DNA of 40,256 nt, taken from NCBI GenBank assembly GCA_946479615.1, contig CAMLGR010000021.1, positions 1 to 40,256 of the forward strand, read 5' to 3'. This document shows, piece after piece, positions 17,407 to 26,295 of the stretch. The notes beneath the pieces were generated by a model that made no database searches, was not told where the DNA came from, and saw only the letters and a program-made list of their open reading frames with translations. This DNA is from an uncultured Bacteroidota bacterium (GTDB taxonomy: Bacteria; Bacteroidota; Bacteroidia; Chitinophagales; Chitinophagaceae). Both the position numbers and the translations under genes were made by a program. How positions within the stretch are numbered: the first letter of the stretch is position 1; each line of letters starts with the position of its first letter.

Positions 17407-18330
17407 ATGTCTGTAATTGTAGTAGGTACCATGGCTTTCGATGCTATTGAAACACCCTTTGGTAAAACTGACCAGATTGTAGGCGGCTCGGCCACCTATG
17501 TCGCTTATGCAGCGGCGAATTTTGTACAACCGATCCAGCAGGTTTCTATTGTCGGATATGACTTTCCCAAAGAAGAAATGGCGGAACTGAAGAAAAGGGG
17601 CGTACAACTCGAAGGCGTAGAGATAGTACCTGATAAAAAATCATTCTTATGGAGCGGAAGCTACCACGAAGACAAGAACATCATGGAGACCCTTGTCAAC
17701 GATCTGAATTTATTGGCCGATTTCGATCCCAAACTTCCTGCCAGCTACCAGGAGGCTGAATTCCTGATGCTGGGCAACCTGGTACCTGCCGTACAGATGA
17801 ACGTGATCAAACAACTGAAGAAAAGGCCCAAACTGATCGTCATGGATACCATGAACTTCTGGATGGAAGTGGCTATGCCCGATCTCAAGGCAGTACTCAG
17901 GGAAGTTGATCTCCTGATGGTCAACGATGCCGAGGCAAGACAGCTAAGCGGCCAGTTCTCACTGGTCAAAGCAGCGAAAAGCATCATGGCAATGGGACCA
18001 AAATTCCTGATCATCAAGAAAGGAGAGCACGGGGCATTATTATTTCATGGTGATGAAGTGTTCTTTGCACCGGCCTTACCATTGGAAGAAGTATTTGACC
18101 CAACCGGTGCCGGTGACACGTTTGCCGGTGGATTTATCGGTCATCTTGCTAAAACAAAAGATATAAGTTTTGAAAACATGAAGACAGCTATCATTGTAGG
18201 CTCTGCAATGGCTAGTTTTTGTGTAGAGAAATTCGGAGCTACCCGCTTAAAAGAAGTAACGAAAAAAGATATCGATGCCAGGATACAACAATTCAGGGAA
18301 CTGGTAAGTTTCGATATTGAATTAGTATAG
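17407..18330 (+). CDS. PfkB/ribokinase-family carbohydrate kinase
   Basis: 307 aa cytoplasmic kinase. The N-terminal strand (VIVVGTMAFDAIETPFG) and the substrate-side glycine pair (IVGGSATYVAYAAANF) are typical of the fold. The PfkB signature is intact in DPTGAGDTFAGGFIGHLA, with the catalytic base Asp237 and the anion-hole glycines. The family phosphorylates sugars or nucleosides with ATP; the substrate cannot be told from sequence. Transcription is probably monocistronic: its own -7 box lies upstream and a terminator-like hairpin begins 17 nt after the stop. Confidence 0.9.
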   Translation: MSVIVVGTMAFDAIETPFGKTDQIVGGSATYVAYAAANFVQPIQQVSIVGYDFPKEEMAELKKRGVQLEGVEIVPDKKSFLWSGSYHEDKNIMETLVNDLNLLADFDPKLPASYQEAEFLMLGNLVPAVQMNVIKQLKKRPKLIVMDTMNFWMEVAMPDLKAVLREVDLLMVNDAEARQLSGQFSLVKAAKSIMAMGPKFLIIKKGEHGALLFHGDEVFFAPALPLEEVFDPTGAGDTFAGGFIGHLAKTKDISFENMKTAIIVGSAMASFCVEKFGATRLKEVTKKDIDARIQQFRELVSFDIELV

Positions 18331-18346
18331 GAATTTATTGATAGTG

Positions 18347-18386
18347 ATGCCAGGTATGAACAATTTTGTGCATGCCTGGCATTTTT
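18347..18386. terminator. Terminator hairpin shared by convergent genes
   Basis: ATGCCAGGTATG pairs with CATGCCTGGCAT (12 bp, one G-U) across a 12-nt loop. On the + strand it is followed by TTTTATTT. It lies between the kinase stop (18330) and the stop of the convergent membrane-protein gene (18389), and its near symmetry would let it act for both. Confidence 0.75.
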
Positions 18387-18388
18387 AT

Positions 18389-19288
18389 TTACTTTCTCAA
18401 TATCGATTTGAATTTCTTCTTCAATGGTTTCCTGAATCTTCTCCATTCATAATAATAAGAGGAATTTCCTGAAGTGCTATCCCATCTATGCTCGAAAGAA
18501 CGTAATCTCACCCGGTTTTTTTTGCTGTTGATATCGGAAATAATAAGCTCAAGGTTTTTTATTGAATCATTACCTGCCATCACAAGGGGAATTGTATAAG
18601 CCTTGCCGTAATTCACTTTTTGATAAATACCCGAATAGGCAGAATCAAGCCGGACCATGCTGAAACTACTATCGGGATTAACTCTTCGTCCATAATAATC
18701 CCTGCTCCACATCCTGTCATAAACAGCCGTAAGAGGCTGGGGGTCCATTCCATCTTTCTTCATGGCAGCAATGATCTCTGCCTCTGATTTCTTTGTTTTT
18801 ACATACTTCTCGAGTTCAACGCGGTTATCATCTGCAGCGCGCCTGATCATACTGGTAGCGGTAAAGGCGGTAAGAGAAATGATACCGATACAAGTTGTCG
18901 CCAACTGTCGCAGGAACCCCGGAGTATAATGCACCGGCTTCAGATAAAAACTCAGAGGTAAAATGAGTAAGGCAACATAATCTGTATAATCAACCACACG
19001 ATGAACAGGAAGATGAAGAGTGTGGTTAAAGAAATAGATCAACGGGTCGCTTAGCGGGGATTTCCATAATATAAATAAGAGAGCGATTAATACGACCACT
19101 GCTTTTTTATAACCGGGAAAGATAACAGAGAGGAAAACAGCGAAGCTGAATAGCCCGGCGAAGTCGGAGAGTTTTCCGGTAAACGTATTATGAAATTCGT
19201 ATTTAAAATAAAAATCATTGAGTAATAATGAGACAAGGCTTAGCAGAAAAGCAGGATGAAGAAGCAGTTGCCGGGGTTTGGTTTTCAT
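18389..19288 (-). CDS. Conserved-looking membrane protein of unknown function
   Basis: 299 aa, not recognised as a named family. The first half holds four or five hydrophobic segments: HPAFLLSLVSLLLNDFYFK, LSDFAGLFSFAVFLSVIFPG, AVVVLIALLFILW, DYVALLILPLSFYL and TCIGIISLTAFTA. The GKLSDFAGLF stretch looks motif-like. The second half is soluble and charged, with a predicted alpha/beta globular part (SAYSGIYQKVNYGKAYTIPL) and a basic tail (RRFRKPLKKKFKSILRK). It follows the lamin-tail gene by 61 nt on the same strand and may be cotranscribed with it. Confidence 0.75.
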   Translation of the reverse strand: MKTKPRQLLLHPAFLLSLVSLLLNDFYFKYEFHNTFTGKLSDFAGLFSFAVFLSVIFPGYKKAVVVLIALLFILWKSPLSDPLIYFFNHTLHLPVHRVVDYTDYVALLILPLSFYLKPVHYTPGFLRQLATTCIGIISLTAFTATSMIRRAADDNRVELEKYVKTKKSEAEIIAAMKKDGMDPQPLTAVYDRMWSRDYYGRRVNPDSSFSMVRLDSAYSGIYQKVNYGKAYTIPLVMAGNDSIKNLELIISDINSKKNRVRLRSFEHRWDSTSGNSSYYYEWRRFRKPLKKKFKSILRK

Positions 19289-19349
19289 GCAAGGAAATTA
19301 CGGACTTCACTGTAAAGGAAAATATAAAATCGGGAAGGTACCCCACATC

Positions 19350-21053
19350 CTAATTTAATTTTCTTGCCAATACGATCCCATTTTTAAATGACTGCTTCCT
19401 GCCCTGCAGGTTAAATAATTCAGTCAATATAATATAGGGGCCAACAGGCAATGGCTGATTCAAATCTCCCAGCCCATCCCAGTTCCAGGAGCCGGCCCGA
19501 CCCAATAATGAATTGCGGACAAGTGTTTTAACAACCCGGCCCGCGGCATCAAATACAAATACATTAGCCACGTATCCTGGTTGATCAGTATGGTATTGAA
19601 TGCTGGCGATATCATCCCTTCCATCATTATCAGGAGAAAAAATAGCGGGTGTAACAGCTATGTCCGCAGCTACCTGGCTATTGCTTTTGAATTGAGAATT
19701 TTTATAGCCGGGGGTGCCATACCCCGACGTGGATGCCGCCGAATGCCAGTTCACCGGGTCATTGGAAGGCCTGGCAGGATCTATTCTTTCCAGCGATACG
19801 CCCTCCAGGTTATTCAATAATTTGAAATGCCAGTCTTCATTATATCGTACTTCATCTGTCACTTCTCCCTGGAAATTTAAAAGCACCACATCACCTGACT
19901 GATCAGGAAAAGAAGGAAGCGAACCGGTTGCTACAATAGCATTCTCATTTTTGACGAGATAATTCAAGGAAAGATTGATAACATCTTCTGTTGTCACAAG
20001 AAAATCGCCGGGAAATATATAATGCGGTGTCAAACAAAGAGGTTTGATGGAACTGATAGTACCACTGGCATTCCTGTTGGCAACAGATAATGTAGCCGCA
20101 TCGATTAGCTTATTACTGTTATTATAAAATTCTACATAATCGAAGGCATTGGGCCGCGGATTAAATAAAACTTCATTGATAATGATATCCCCCTGTTTTA
20201 CATCGGCCGGTAAACCTGTATGAATAGAATCGCTGATCAGCATATTGCCTTTGCAATCGGGAATGCCATTTGCCTTTATGGAATAAATAATTGAAGAATC
20301 CATAACGGGACTAACCGTTAATTGCACACGATCAAAAAGAGGAGGAAGGGTAAAAGCATTTATACAATTCAATCCATGACTGATAAAATAATTAGCCGGG
20401 TTGGCGGCGTTCAGACTATCAACCGGTTCATCAAATACAAGAATGATAATGGAATCGCTCAGCGTATATGCATTGATGAGTTGAGGAGCTGTATCGTCGC
20501 TGTTCATATTATTAACAGAATTGATCCTGCCCGGCGTTCCTCCTTTTGTGTCTATACTGGCTTTCCAGTTATCTCCCGCACAGGGACTATGGGTATCGAT
20601 CATTTCCAATGACCAGCCGCCTTCTTTCTTCAATTCATTAGCATACCAGGCCGACGAATAATTCACTGCATGTATGATGCTTCCATTGGCCGCTTTCAGG
20701 AATAATAACTCCCCTTCATTATTGAGCGAAGGAAAACTGCTGACGCCAATCGCTGTACCCCATTGTGAAAAAGTGGCTACAGCAGAAGAAGGACATACCA
20801 GCACAAAACTATCCGGCGCAAGAATAAAAGAAGGTAAAGGACCACTTTGACCAGCCGCATCAGCCATGCGCCAGTTTTGAAGATTGACAGGAATATGGCT
20901 GGTATTTTTTAATTCTATCCATTCGGTATTGGGTAATCCAACAGCAGGTGAAGGATCGGCCATTATCTCATCAATCACTATCATATAACGGTCCTGTGCA
21001 ATTGCCCAATGACAGAACAGGAGAGTAGATGTAAGGAGTATGAATTGTTTCAT
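19350..21053 (-). CDS. Secreted lamin-tail-domain protein with C-terminal FlgD-like Ig domain
   Basis: 567 aa with a Sec signal (ILLTSTLLFCHWAIAQ). Domains in order: a first lamin-tail (LTD) beta-sandwich at about 20-150 (IVIDEIMADPSPAVGLPNTE, WIELKNTSHIPVNLQNW); a Big_5/SbsA-like Ig domain at about 190-285 (SDSIIILVFDEPVDSLNAAN); a second LTD at about 290-430 (GDIIINEVLFNPRPNAFDY, VEFYNNSNKLID); and a FlgD-type Ig domain at about 460-560 (AIFSPDNDGRDDIASIQY, VFVFDAAGRVVKTL). The last domain resembles the C-terminal part of many exported Bacteroidota proteins, but it lacks a clear T9SS type A motif. The role is unknown; extracellular or surface structural function is the most that can be said. 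Confidence 0.85.
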   Translation of the reverse strand: MKQFILLTSTLLFCHWAIAQDRYMIVIDEIMADPSPAVGLPNTEWIELKNTSHIPVNLQNWRMADAAGQSGPLPSFILAPDSFVLVCPSSAVATFSQWGTAIGVSSFPSLNNEGELLFLKAANGSIIHAVNYSSAWYANELKKEGGWSLEMIDTHSPCAGDNWKASIDTKGGTPGRINSVNNMNSDDTAPQLINAYTLSDSIIILVFDEPVDSLNAANPANYFISHGLNCINAFTLPPLFDRVQLTVSPVMDSSIIYSIKANGIPDCKGNMLISDSIHTGLPADVKQGDIIINEVLFNPRPNAFDYVEFYNNSNKLIDAATLSVANRNASGTISSIKPLCLTPHYIFPGDFLVTTEDVINLSLNYLVKNENAIVATGSLPSFPDQSGDVVLLNFQGEVTDEVRYNEDWHFKLLNNLEGVSLERIDPARPSNDPVNWHSAASTSGYGTPGYKNSQFKSNSQVAADIAVTPAIFSPDNDGRDDIASIQYHTDQPGYVANVFVFDAAGRVVKTLVRNSLLGRAGSWNWDGLGDLNQPLPVGPYIILTELFNLQGRKQSFKNGIVLARKLN

Positions 21054-21102
21054 CCCCCAATTTACCTAACGACTGTTCAGAAATTGCCGTTAAAAAACAA
21101 TA

Positions 21103-21134
21103 TTTGGAGTGAATAAAACGGCAACTTATTTTTG
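21103..21134 (+). promoter_or_regulatory. Bacteroidota-type promoter of the asd leader
   Basis: TTTG at 21103-21106, a 20-nt spacer and TATTTTTG at 21127-21134 match the TTTG-N(17-23)-TAnnTTTG consensus at every fixed position. Transcription would start near 21140, about 25 nt before the leader-peptide ORF and roughly 200 nt before asd, leaving room for the leader and attenuator. Confidence 0.75.
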
Positions 21135-21163
21135 CTCACCTGCAAGAATTTTAATAGCAGGAT

Positions 21164-21214
21164 ATGAATATGAAAATGATGAAGCATACAAAGCGCACAA
21201 AGAAACATTCCTGA
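21164..21214 (+). CDS. Putative attenuator leader peptide of asd, rich in Met, Lys and Thr
   Basis: A 16-codon ORF encodes MNMKMMKHTKRTKKHS. An inner ATG at 21170 (14 codons) has better spacing to an AGGA at 21158-21161. Of 16 residues, 4 are Met, 5 are Lys and 2 are Thr. Asd makes the common precursor of exactly these three amino acids. The TGA stop (21212-21214) abuts the antiterminator segment that starts at 21215. A ribosome finishing the peptide would therefore cover that segment, while one stalled at the Lys/Thr codons would leave it free. The interpretation as a leader peptide is inference from composition and position. Confidence 0.72.
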   Translation: MNMKMMKHTKRTKKHS

Positions 21215-21268
21215 GGGAGGTTTGCAGCGTTATGTATGTAACAACATAAAAAGTGTAGCAGGCCTTCC
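21215..21268 (+). promoter_or_regulatory. Antiterminator helix of the asd attenuator
   Basis: GGGAGGTTTGC (21215-21225) pairs along its full length with GCAGGCCTTCC (21258-21268): 11 consecutive pairs, three of them G-U. The downstream strand contains the whole 5' arm of the terminator, so the two structures cannot coexist. A small TTATGT/ACATAA hairpin lies in the loop. CTGCAA at 21140-21145 can pair with TTGCAG at 21222-21227 and may serve as the protector (1:2) helix. Confidence 0.7.
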
Positions 21269-21288
21269 AAACGGAAGGCTTTCTTTTT
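21260..21288 (+). terminator. Intrinsic terminator of the asd attenuator
   Basis: GCCTTCC, an AAAC loop and GGAAGGC form a 7-bp perfect stem. It is extendable by a G-U and an A-U pair and followed by TTTCTTTTT. It lies between the leader ORF and asd, 49 nt before the asd ATG. No gene upstream on this strand needs terminating, which supports an attenuation role. Confidence 0.8.
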
Positions 21289-21337
21289 GTTCATAAATGA
21301 ACTAATTATTTAAAATTTTAAAAAACCAGATCAAACA

Positions 21338-22324
21338 ATGAAAGTCGCAGTCGTCGGCGCCACAGGATTGGTTGGCACCAAAATGCTCCAGGTACTGGCA
21401 GAAAGAAATTTCCCGGTAACGGAATTGAGTCCCGTTGCTTCCGAAAAGTCAGTGGGTAAGGAAATCGAATTCAAGGGAAAGAAGTTTAAGGTGGTAAGCA
21501 TGACGGATGCAATCGCAGCCAAACCCGCTGTAGCATTGTTTTCTGCCGGTGGAAATACTTCGCTGGAATGGGCGCCCAAATTCGCTGAAGCAGGCGTTAC
21601 CGTTATCGATAACTCATCTGCCTGGAGAATGGATCCTTCCAAACCATTGGTGGTACCTGAGATCAATGCAGATATTCTCACTAAAAATGATAAGATCATT
21701 GCCAACCCCAATTGCTCTACGATCCAGATGGTGGTGGCCTTGAACCCATTGAAGAAATATGGTATCAAAAGAATTGTGGTCAGCACCTACCAGAGTGTAA
21801 CCGGTACCGGTGTGAAAGCCGTTACACAGCTCACCAATGAAAGACAGGGAATCGTGGGTGACCGTGCTTACAAATACCCGATCGACCTGAATGTGATCCC
21901 GCAGATCGATGTATTCCTGGAAAACGGGTATACGAAAGAAGAAATGAAAATGGTAAAAGAGACCAAGAAGATCATGCGGGATGATACTATCAGGGTAACA
22001 GCTACTACCGTGCGCATTCCTGTTATTGGCGGCCATAGTGAATCCGTAAATGTGGAATTTACCAATGATTATGACCTGGCCGAGATAAAAAACTTATTGA
22101 TATCGGCACCGGGCGTAGTGGTAGTGGATGATCCGGCTAACCAGCAATATCCTATGCCAATGGATGCGCATGAAAAAGATGAAGTATTCGTAGGAAGATT
22201 GAGAAGAGATGAAAGCAATCCCAACACATTAAATATGTGGGTGGTTTCGGATAACCTGCGCAAAGGCGCTGCTACGAATGCGGTGCAGATTGCGGAATAT
22301 TTATTAGGGAAAAACCTGTTATAG
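21338..22324 (+). CDS. asd: Aspartate-semialdehyde dehydrogenase
   Basis: 328 aa cytoplasmic enzyme. It reduces aspartyl-4-phosphate to aspartate 4-semialdehyde with NADPH, the branch point for lysine/diaminopimelate, threonine and methionine. The NADP-binding start VAVVGATGLVGTKMLQVL, the catalytic Cys126 in IANPNCSTIQMV and the catalytic His233 in PVIGGHSESVNVEF are all present. Length and order match the bacterial family. The start at 21338 follows an A-rich tract. It stands alone between a divergent lamin-tail gene and convergent yceI, with its own promoter and attenuator upstream. Confidence 0.96.
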   Translation: MKVAVVGATGLVGTKMLQVLAERNFPVTELSPVASEKSVGKEIEFKGKKFKVVSMTDAIAAKPAVALFSAGGNTSLEWAPKFAEAGVTVIDNSSAWRMDPSKPLVVPEINADILTKNDKIIANPNCSTIQMVVALNPLKKYGIKRIVVSTYQSVTGTGVKAVTQLTNERQGIVGDRAYKYPIDLNVIPQIDVFLENGYTKEEMKMVKETKKIMRDDTIRVTATTVRIPVIGGHSESVNVEFTNDYDLAEIKNLLISAPGVVVVDDPANQQYPMPMDAHEKDEVFVGRLRRDESNPNTLNMWVVSDNLRKGAATNAVQIAEYLLGKNLL

Positions 22325-22331
22325 CAATTAT

Positions 22332-22391
22332 GAATGAAGGGTTATGAATTATGAATGGTTGTCTTCATTCATAATTCATAACTCTTCATTC
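22332..22391. repeat. Family C palindromic repeat (ATGAATT units) between convergent genes
   Basis: The 26-nt arms 22332-22357 and 22366-22391 differ from perfect complementarity at one position (a G-U pair) and enclose an 8-nt loop. The arms are iterations of ATGAAT/TATGAATT words. It starts 8 nt after the asd stop and ends 7 nt before the yceI stop, so it could end transcription from both sides, although T-runs are weak. Confidence 0.92.
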
Positions 22392-22397
22392 TTTAAT

Positions 22398-22931
22398 TTA
22401 TTTCGCTTCTTCTTTTATCAGCTCCACTGCCATTACCAGTCTCACTTCTTCACTCACTACAATGCTGCCTGCTTCGGTAAGGCCGTTCCAATGCAAACCG
22501 AAATCTTTGCGATTGATCTTACCTGTCAGTTCAAAACCTGCAATGGTGCGGTTATAGAAATCCTTTTGAATTCCACCGTATTCTGCATTCAGTGTAACTG
22601 GTTTGGTAATACCCCTGATGGTCAGGTCTCCGGTTAATACATAATCACTTCCGCCTTTTGTCTGAACGCCGGTAGAAACGAAACTGATCTTCGGGTAATT
22701 GGCCGCGTCAAAGAAATCAGGTGATTTCAGGTGACCATCCCTTTGTTCGTTGCCGGTGTGAATGCTATCTATATCTGCGGAGAAAGAGATCTTCGCGTCT
22801 GTAAAATCTTCTTTTTCTGCTTCCAGCTTTCCTTCAAATGAAGTGAACTTGCCGGAAACGGTGGAAATTACCAGGTGTTTTACTTTAAACCCGATTTCCG
22901 AGTGTGCGGTATCTATTGTCCAGGTTGCCAT
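22398..22931 (-). CDS. YceI family (polyisoprenoid-binding-like) protein
   Basis: 177 aa lipocalin-like beta-barrel. The start MATWTIDTAHSEIGFKVKHL and the core DIDSIHTGNEQRDGHLKSPD, FFDAANYPKISFVST and GDLTIRGITKPVTLNAEYGG are characteristic of the family. There is no signal peptide, so this copy is probably cytoplasmic, unlike periplasmic E. coli YceI. The family binds amphiphilic isoprenoid-type ligands and is often stress-controlled. A strong palindromic operator lies in its promoter. Confidence 0.92.
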   Translation of the reverse strand: MATWTIDTAHSEIGFKVKHLVISTVSGKFTSFEGKLEAEKEDFTDAKISFSADIDSIHTGNEQRDGHLKSPDFFDAANYPKISFVSTGVQTKGGSDYVLTGDLTIRGITKPVTLNAEYGGIQKDFYNRTIAGFELTGKINRKDFGLHWNGLTEAGSIVVSEEVRLVMAVELIKEEAK

Positions 22932-22950
22932 GTGTATTAAGTTTAGATTG

Positions 22951-22982
22951 TAAAATTAATGTTTAAACATTGAACAAGCAAA
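22951..22982 (-). promoter_or_regulatory. yceI promoter with a perfect palindromic operator in the spacer
   Basis: On the minus strand TTTG (22979-22982), a 20-nt spacer and TAATTTTA (22951-22958; 7 of 8 to TAnnTTTG) form a promoter 20 nt before the ATG. The spacer contains almost all of AATGTTTAAACATT (22958-22971), a perfect 14-bp palindrome and therefore a likely repressor site. MarR-family repressors are a common neighbour of yceI in related bacteria and a possible binder; none is encoded in this window. Confidence 0.6.
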
Positions 22983-23105
22983 TATTTAGTGTTAAATGCC
23001 GTAAAGCACGATTTTAACAACAGAATCTTTGTATAAGCTGCAAAAGGAGGGCCAGGGGTGGAAGGAGTAAAATGGGGAAAATGTTTGAAATATAGACAGG
23101 ATGCC

Positions 23106-23159
23106 CAGGGAAAAGGAAGGGTCTGAAAGCAAATAACCTTTTGGCTCTCCTTTTCCCTG
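23106..23159. repeat. Inverted repeat between yceI and the DUF2461 gene
   Basis: CAGGGAAAAGGA (23106-23117) and TCCTTTTCCCTG (23148-23159) are exact 12-bp complements around 30 nt of spacer. The surrounding sequence (23040-23190) is word-repetitive (GGAAGG, CTCTGTGG). It lies downstream of the DUF2461 stop on the minus strand and upstream of yceI. It may be another palindromic repeat or a 3' hairpin. Confidence 0.5.
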
Positions 23160-23208
23160 CGGTTCTCTGTGGCAAATTCTACTCACTTGATCAAATCCCG
23201 GAAAGAAC

Positions 23209-23880
23209 TTATACCGCCGTACTATGATTGATAAACTCGATCAGGGGCTGCAAAGCCTCGAATGCATTAAGTGTTTTCTTTACCAGGTCCTTCGAACCGA
23301 TCTCTTTATCAGTTACATCGATCATGGTAACAAAACTTTTCAGTTTCAGGTATTCATCGGCGGGATTGCCGGGTTCATAGCCTTTGGGAAGGCGTGTTAG
23401 TTTATATTCTGCTTCGTGGGAGAGATCGCCATATACGCTTTTGAATTTTTTTGACCCGATTATCTTTTTAAACTCTTTAAAATTATAATCGATCTCCTGT
23501 CTTATTTTCCGCAGGTCATCGGGGACCGGCATCCACATACCACCACCGGCAAAAGAAGCTCCCGGTTGAAAATGAAAATAATACCCCGCGGTCGATTCGG
23601 ATTTTTTGCCTCCTTTATTAATACTGGCGCCGAAATTATTCTTATACGGTATTTTATTTTTACTGAAACGGATATCCCGGTTGATCCGGAACATACAATC
23701 TTTCGCTACAAGGTGCTTGATGGAAGGATCTTTTTTTCCATGTTTATCGATCAGCTCCTGGATGAAATGAGCAAAATCGGCTCTCGCTGTTTCATAAGCC
23801 GGCCTGTGTGCATCAAACCAGGGTTTATTATTATTCCTTGTAAGATCCTTTAAAAACTTAATCGTCGTTTGTTGTAACAT
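23209..23880 (-). CDS. DUF2461 domain-containing protein (TIGR02453 type)
   Basis: 223 aa soluble protein spanning a single DUF2461 domain: TIKFLKDLTRNNNKPWFDAH, DCMFRINRDIRFSKNKIPYK, NNFGASINKGGKKS, GYYFHFQPGASFAGGGMW and PVPDDLRKIRQEIDYNF. The family is widespread in bacteria and fungi with no established biochemical role. It has no signal peptide and no obvious catalytic triad. It lies downstream of ligA on the same strand, separated by the copy 2 Family A repeat that ends 18 nt before its ATG. Confidence 0.9.
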   Translation of the reverse strand: MLQQTTIKFLKDLTRNNNKPWFDAHRPAYETARADFAHFIQELIDKHGKKDPSIKHLVAKDCMFRINRDIRFSKNKIPYKNNFGASINKGGKKSESTAGYYFHFQPGASFAGGGMWMPVPDDLRKIRQEIDYNFKEFKKIIGSKKFKSVYGDLSHEAEYKLTRLPKGYEPGNPADEYLKLKSFVTMIDVTDKEIGSKDLVKKTLNAFEALQPLIEFINHSTAV

Positions 23881-23898
23881 CTCTTCTTCCTTTTAAAT

Positions 23899-24022
23899 CT
23901 ATGTGAAACCTATGTTCCTATGTGCCTATGTGGTAAGACTACGCCGTTCTTTTTAGAAACAGTTTCAACGCTATAAAGTTTTCTTTACCACATAGGCACA
24001 TAGGAACATAGGTTTCACATAG
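23899..24022. repeat. Family A palindromic repeat, copy 2 (full length)
   Basis: The 38-nt arms 23899-23936 and 23985-24022 are perfect reverse complements, built as CTATGTGAAA + CCTATGTT + CCTATGTG + CCTATGTG + GTAA. The 48-nt centre holds GACTACGCCGTTC and GAAACAGTTTC. It is the near-exact reverse complement of the copy 1 centre, so the two copies are inserted in opposite orientation. The right edge is 2 nt from the ligA stop codon. In RNA it would fold as an uninterrupted 38-bp helix. Confidence 0.97.
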
Positions 24023-24024
24023 GA

Positions 24025-26184
<2,160 letters not shown>

Positions 26185-26295
26185 TTAAATCCGGAAAATA
26201 ATGTGTAGATAATACATATTATATATCTTCGGTCCGGGATAAGAAGATTTTGAAATTTCCCGATTCCAAAATCCCAACAAAATAAACTGCTTCTC

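Noticed and set aside
21231..21248. Mini-ORF encoding MYVTT, with Thr codons, in the asd leader
   Set aside because: It lies in the antiterminator loop downstream of the better leader ORF, has only five codons and no start signal. It is probably part of the TTATGT/ACATAA hairpin.
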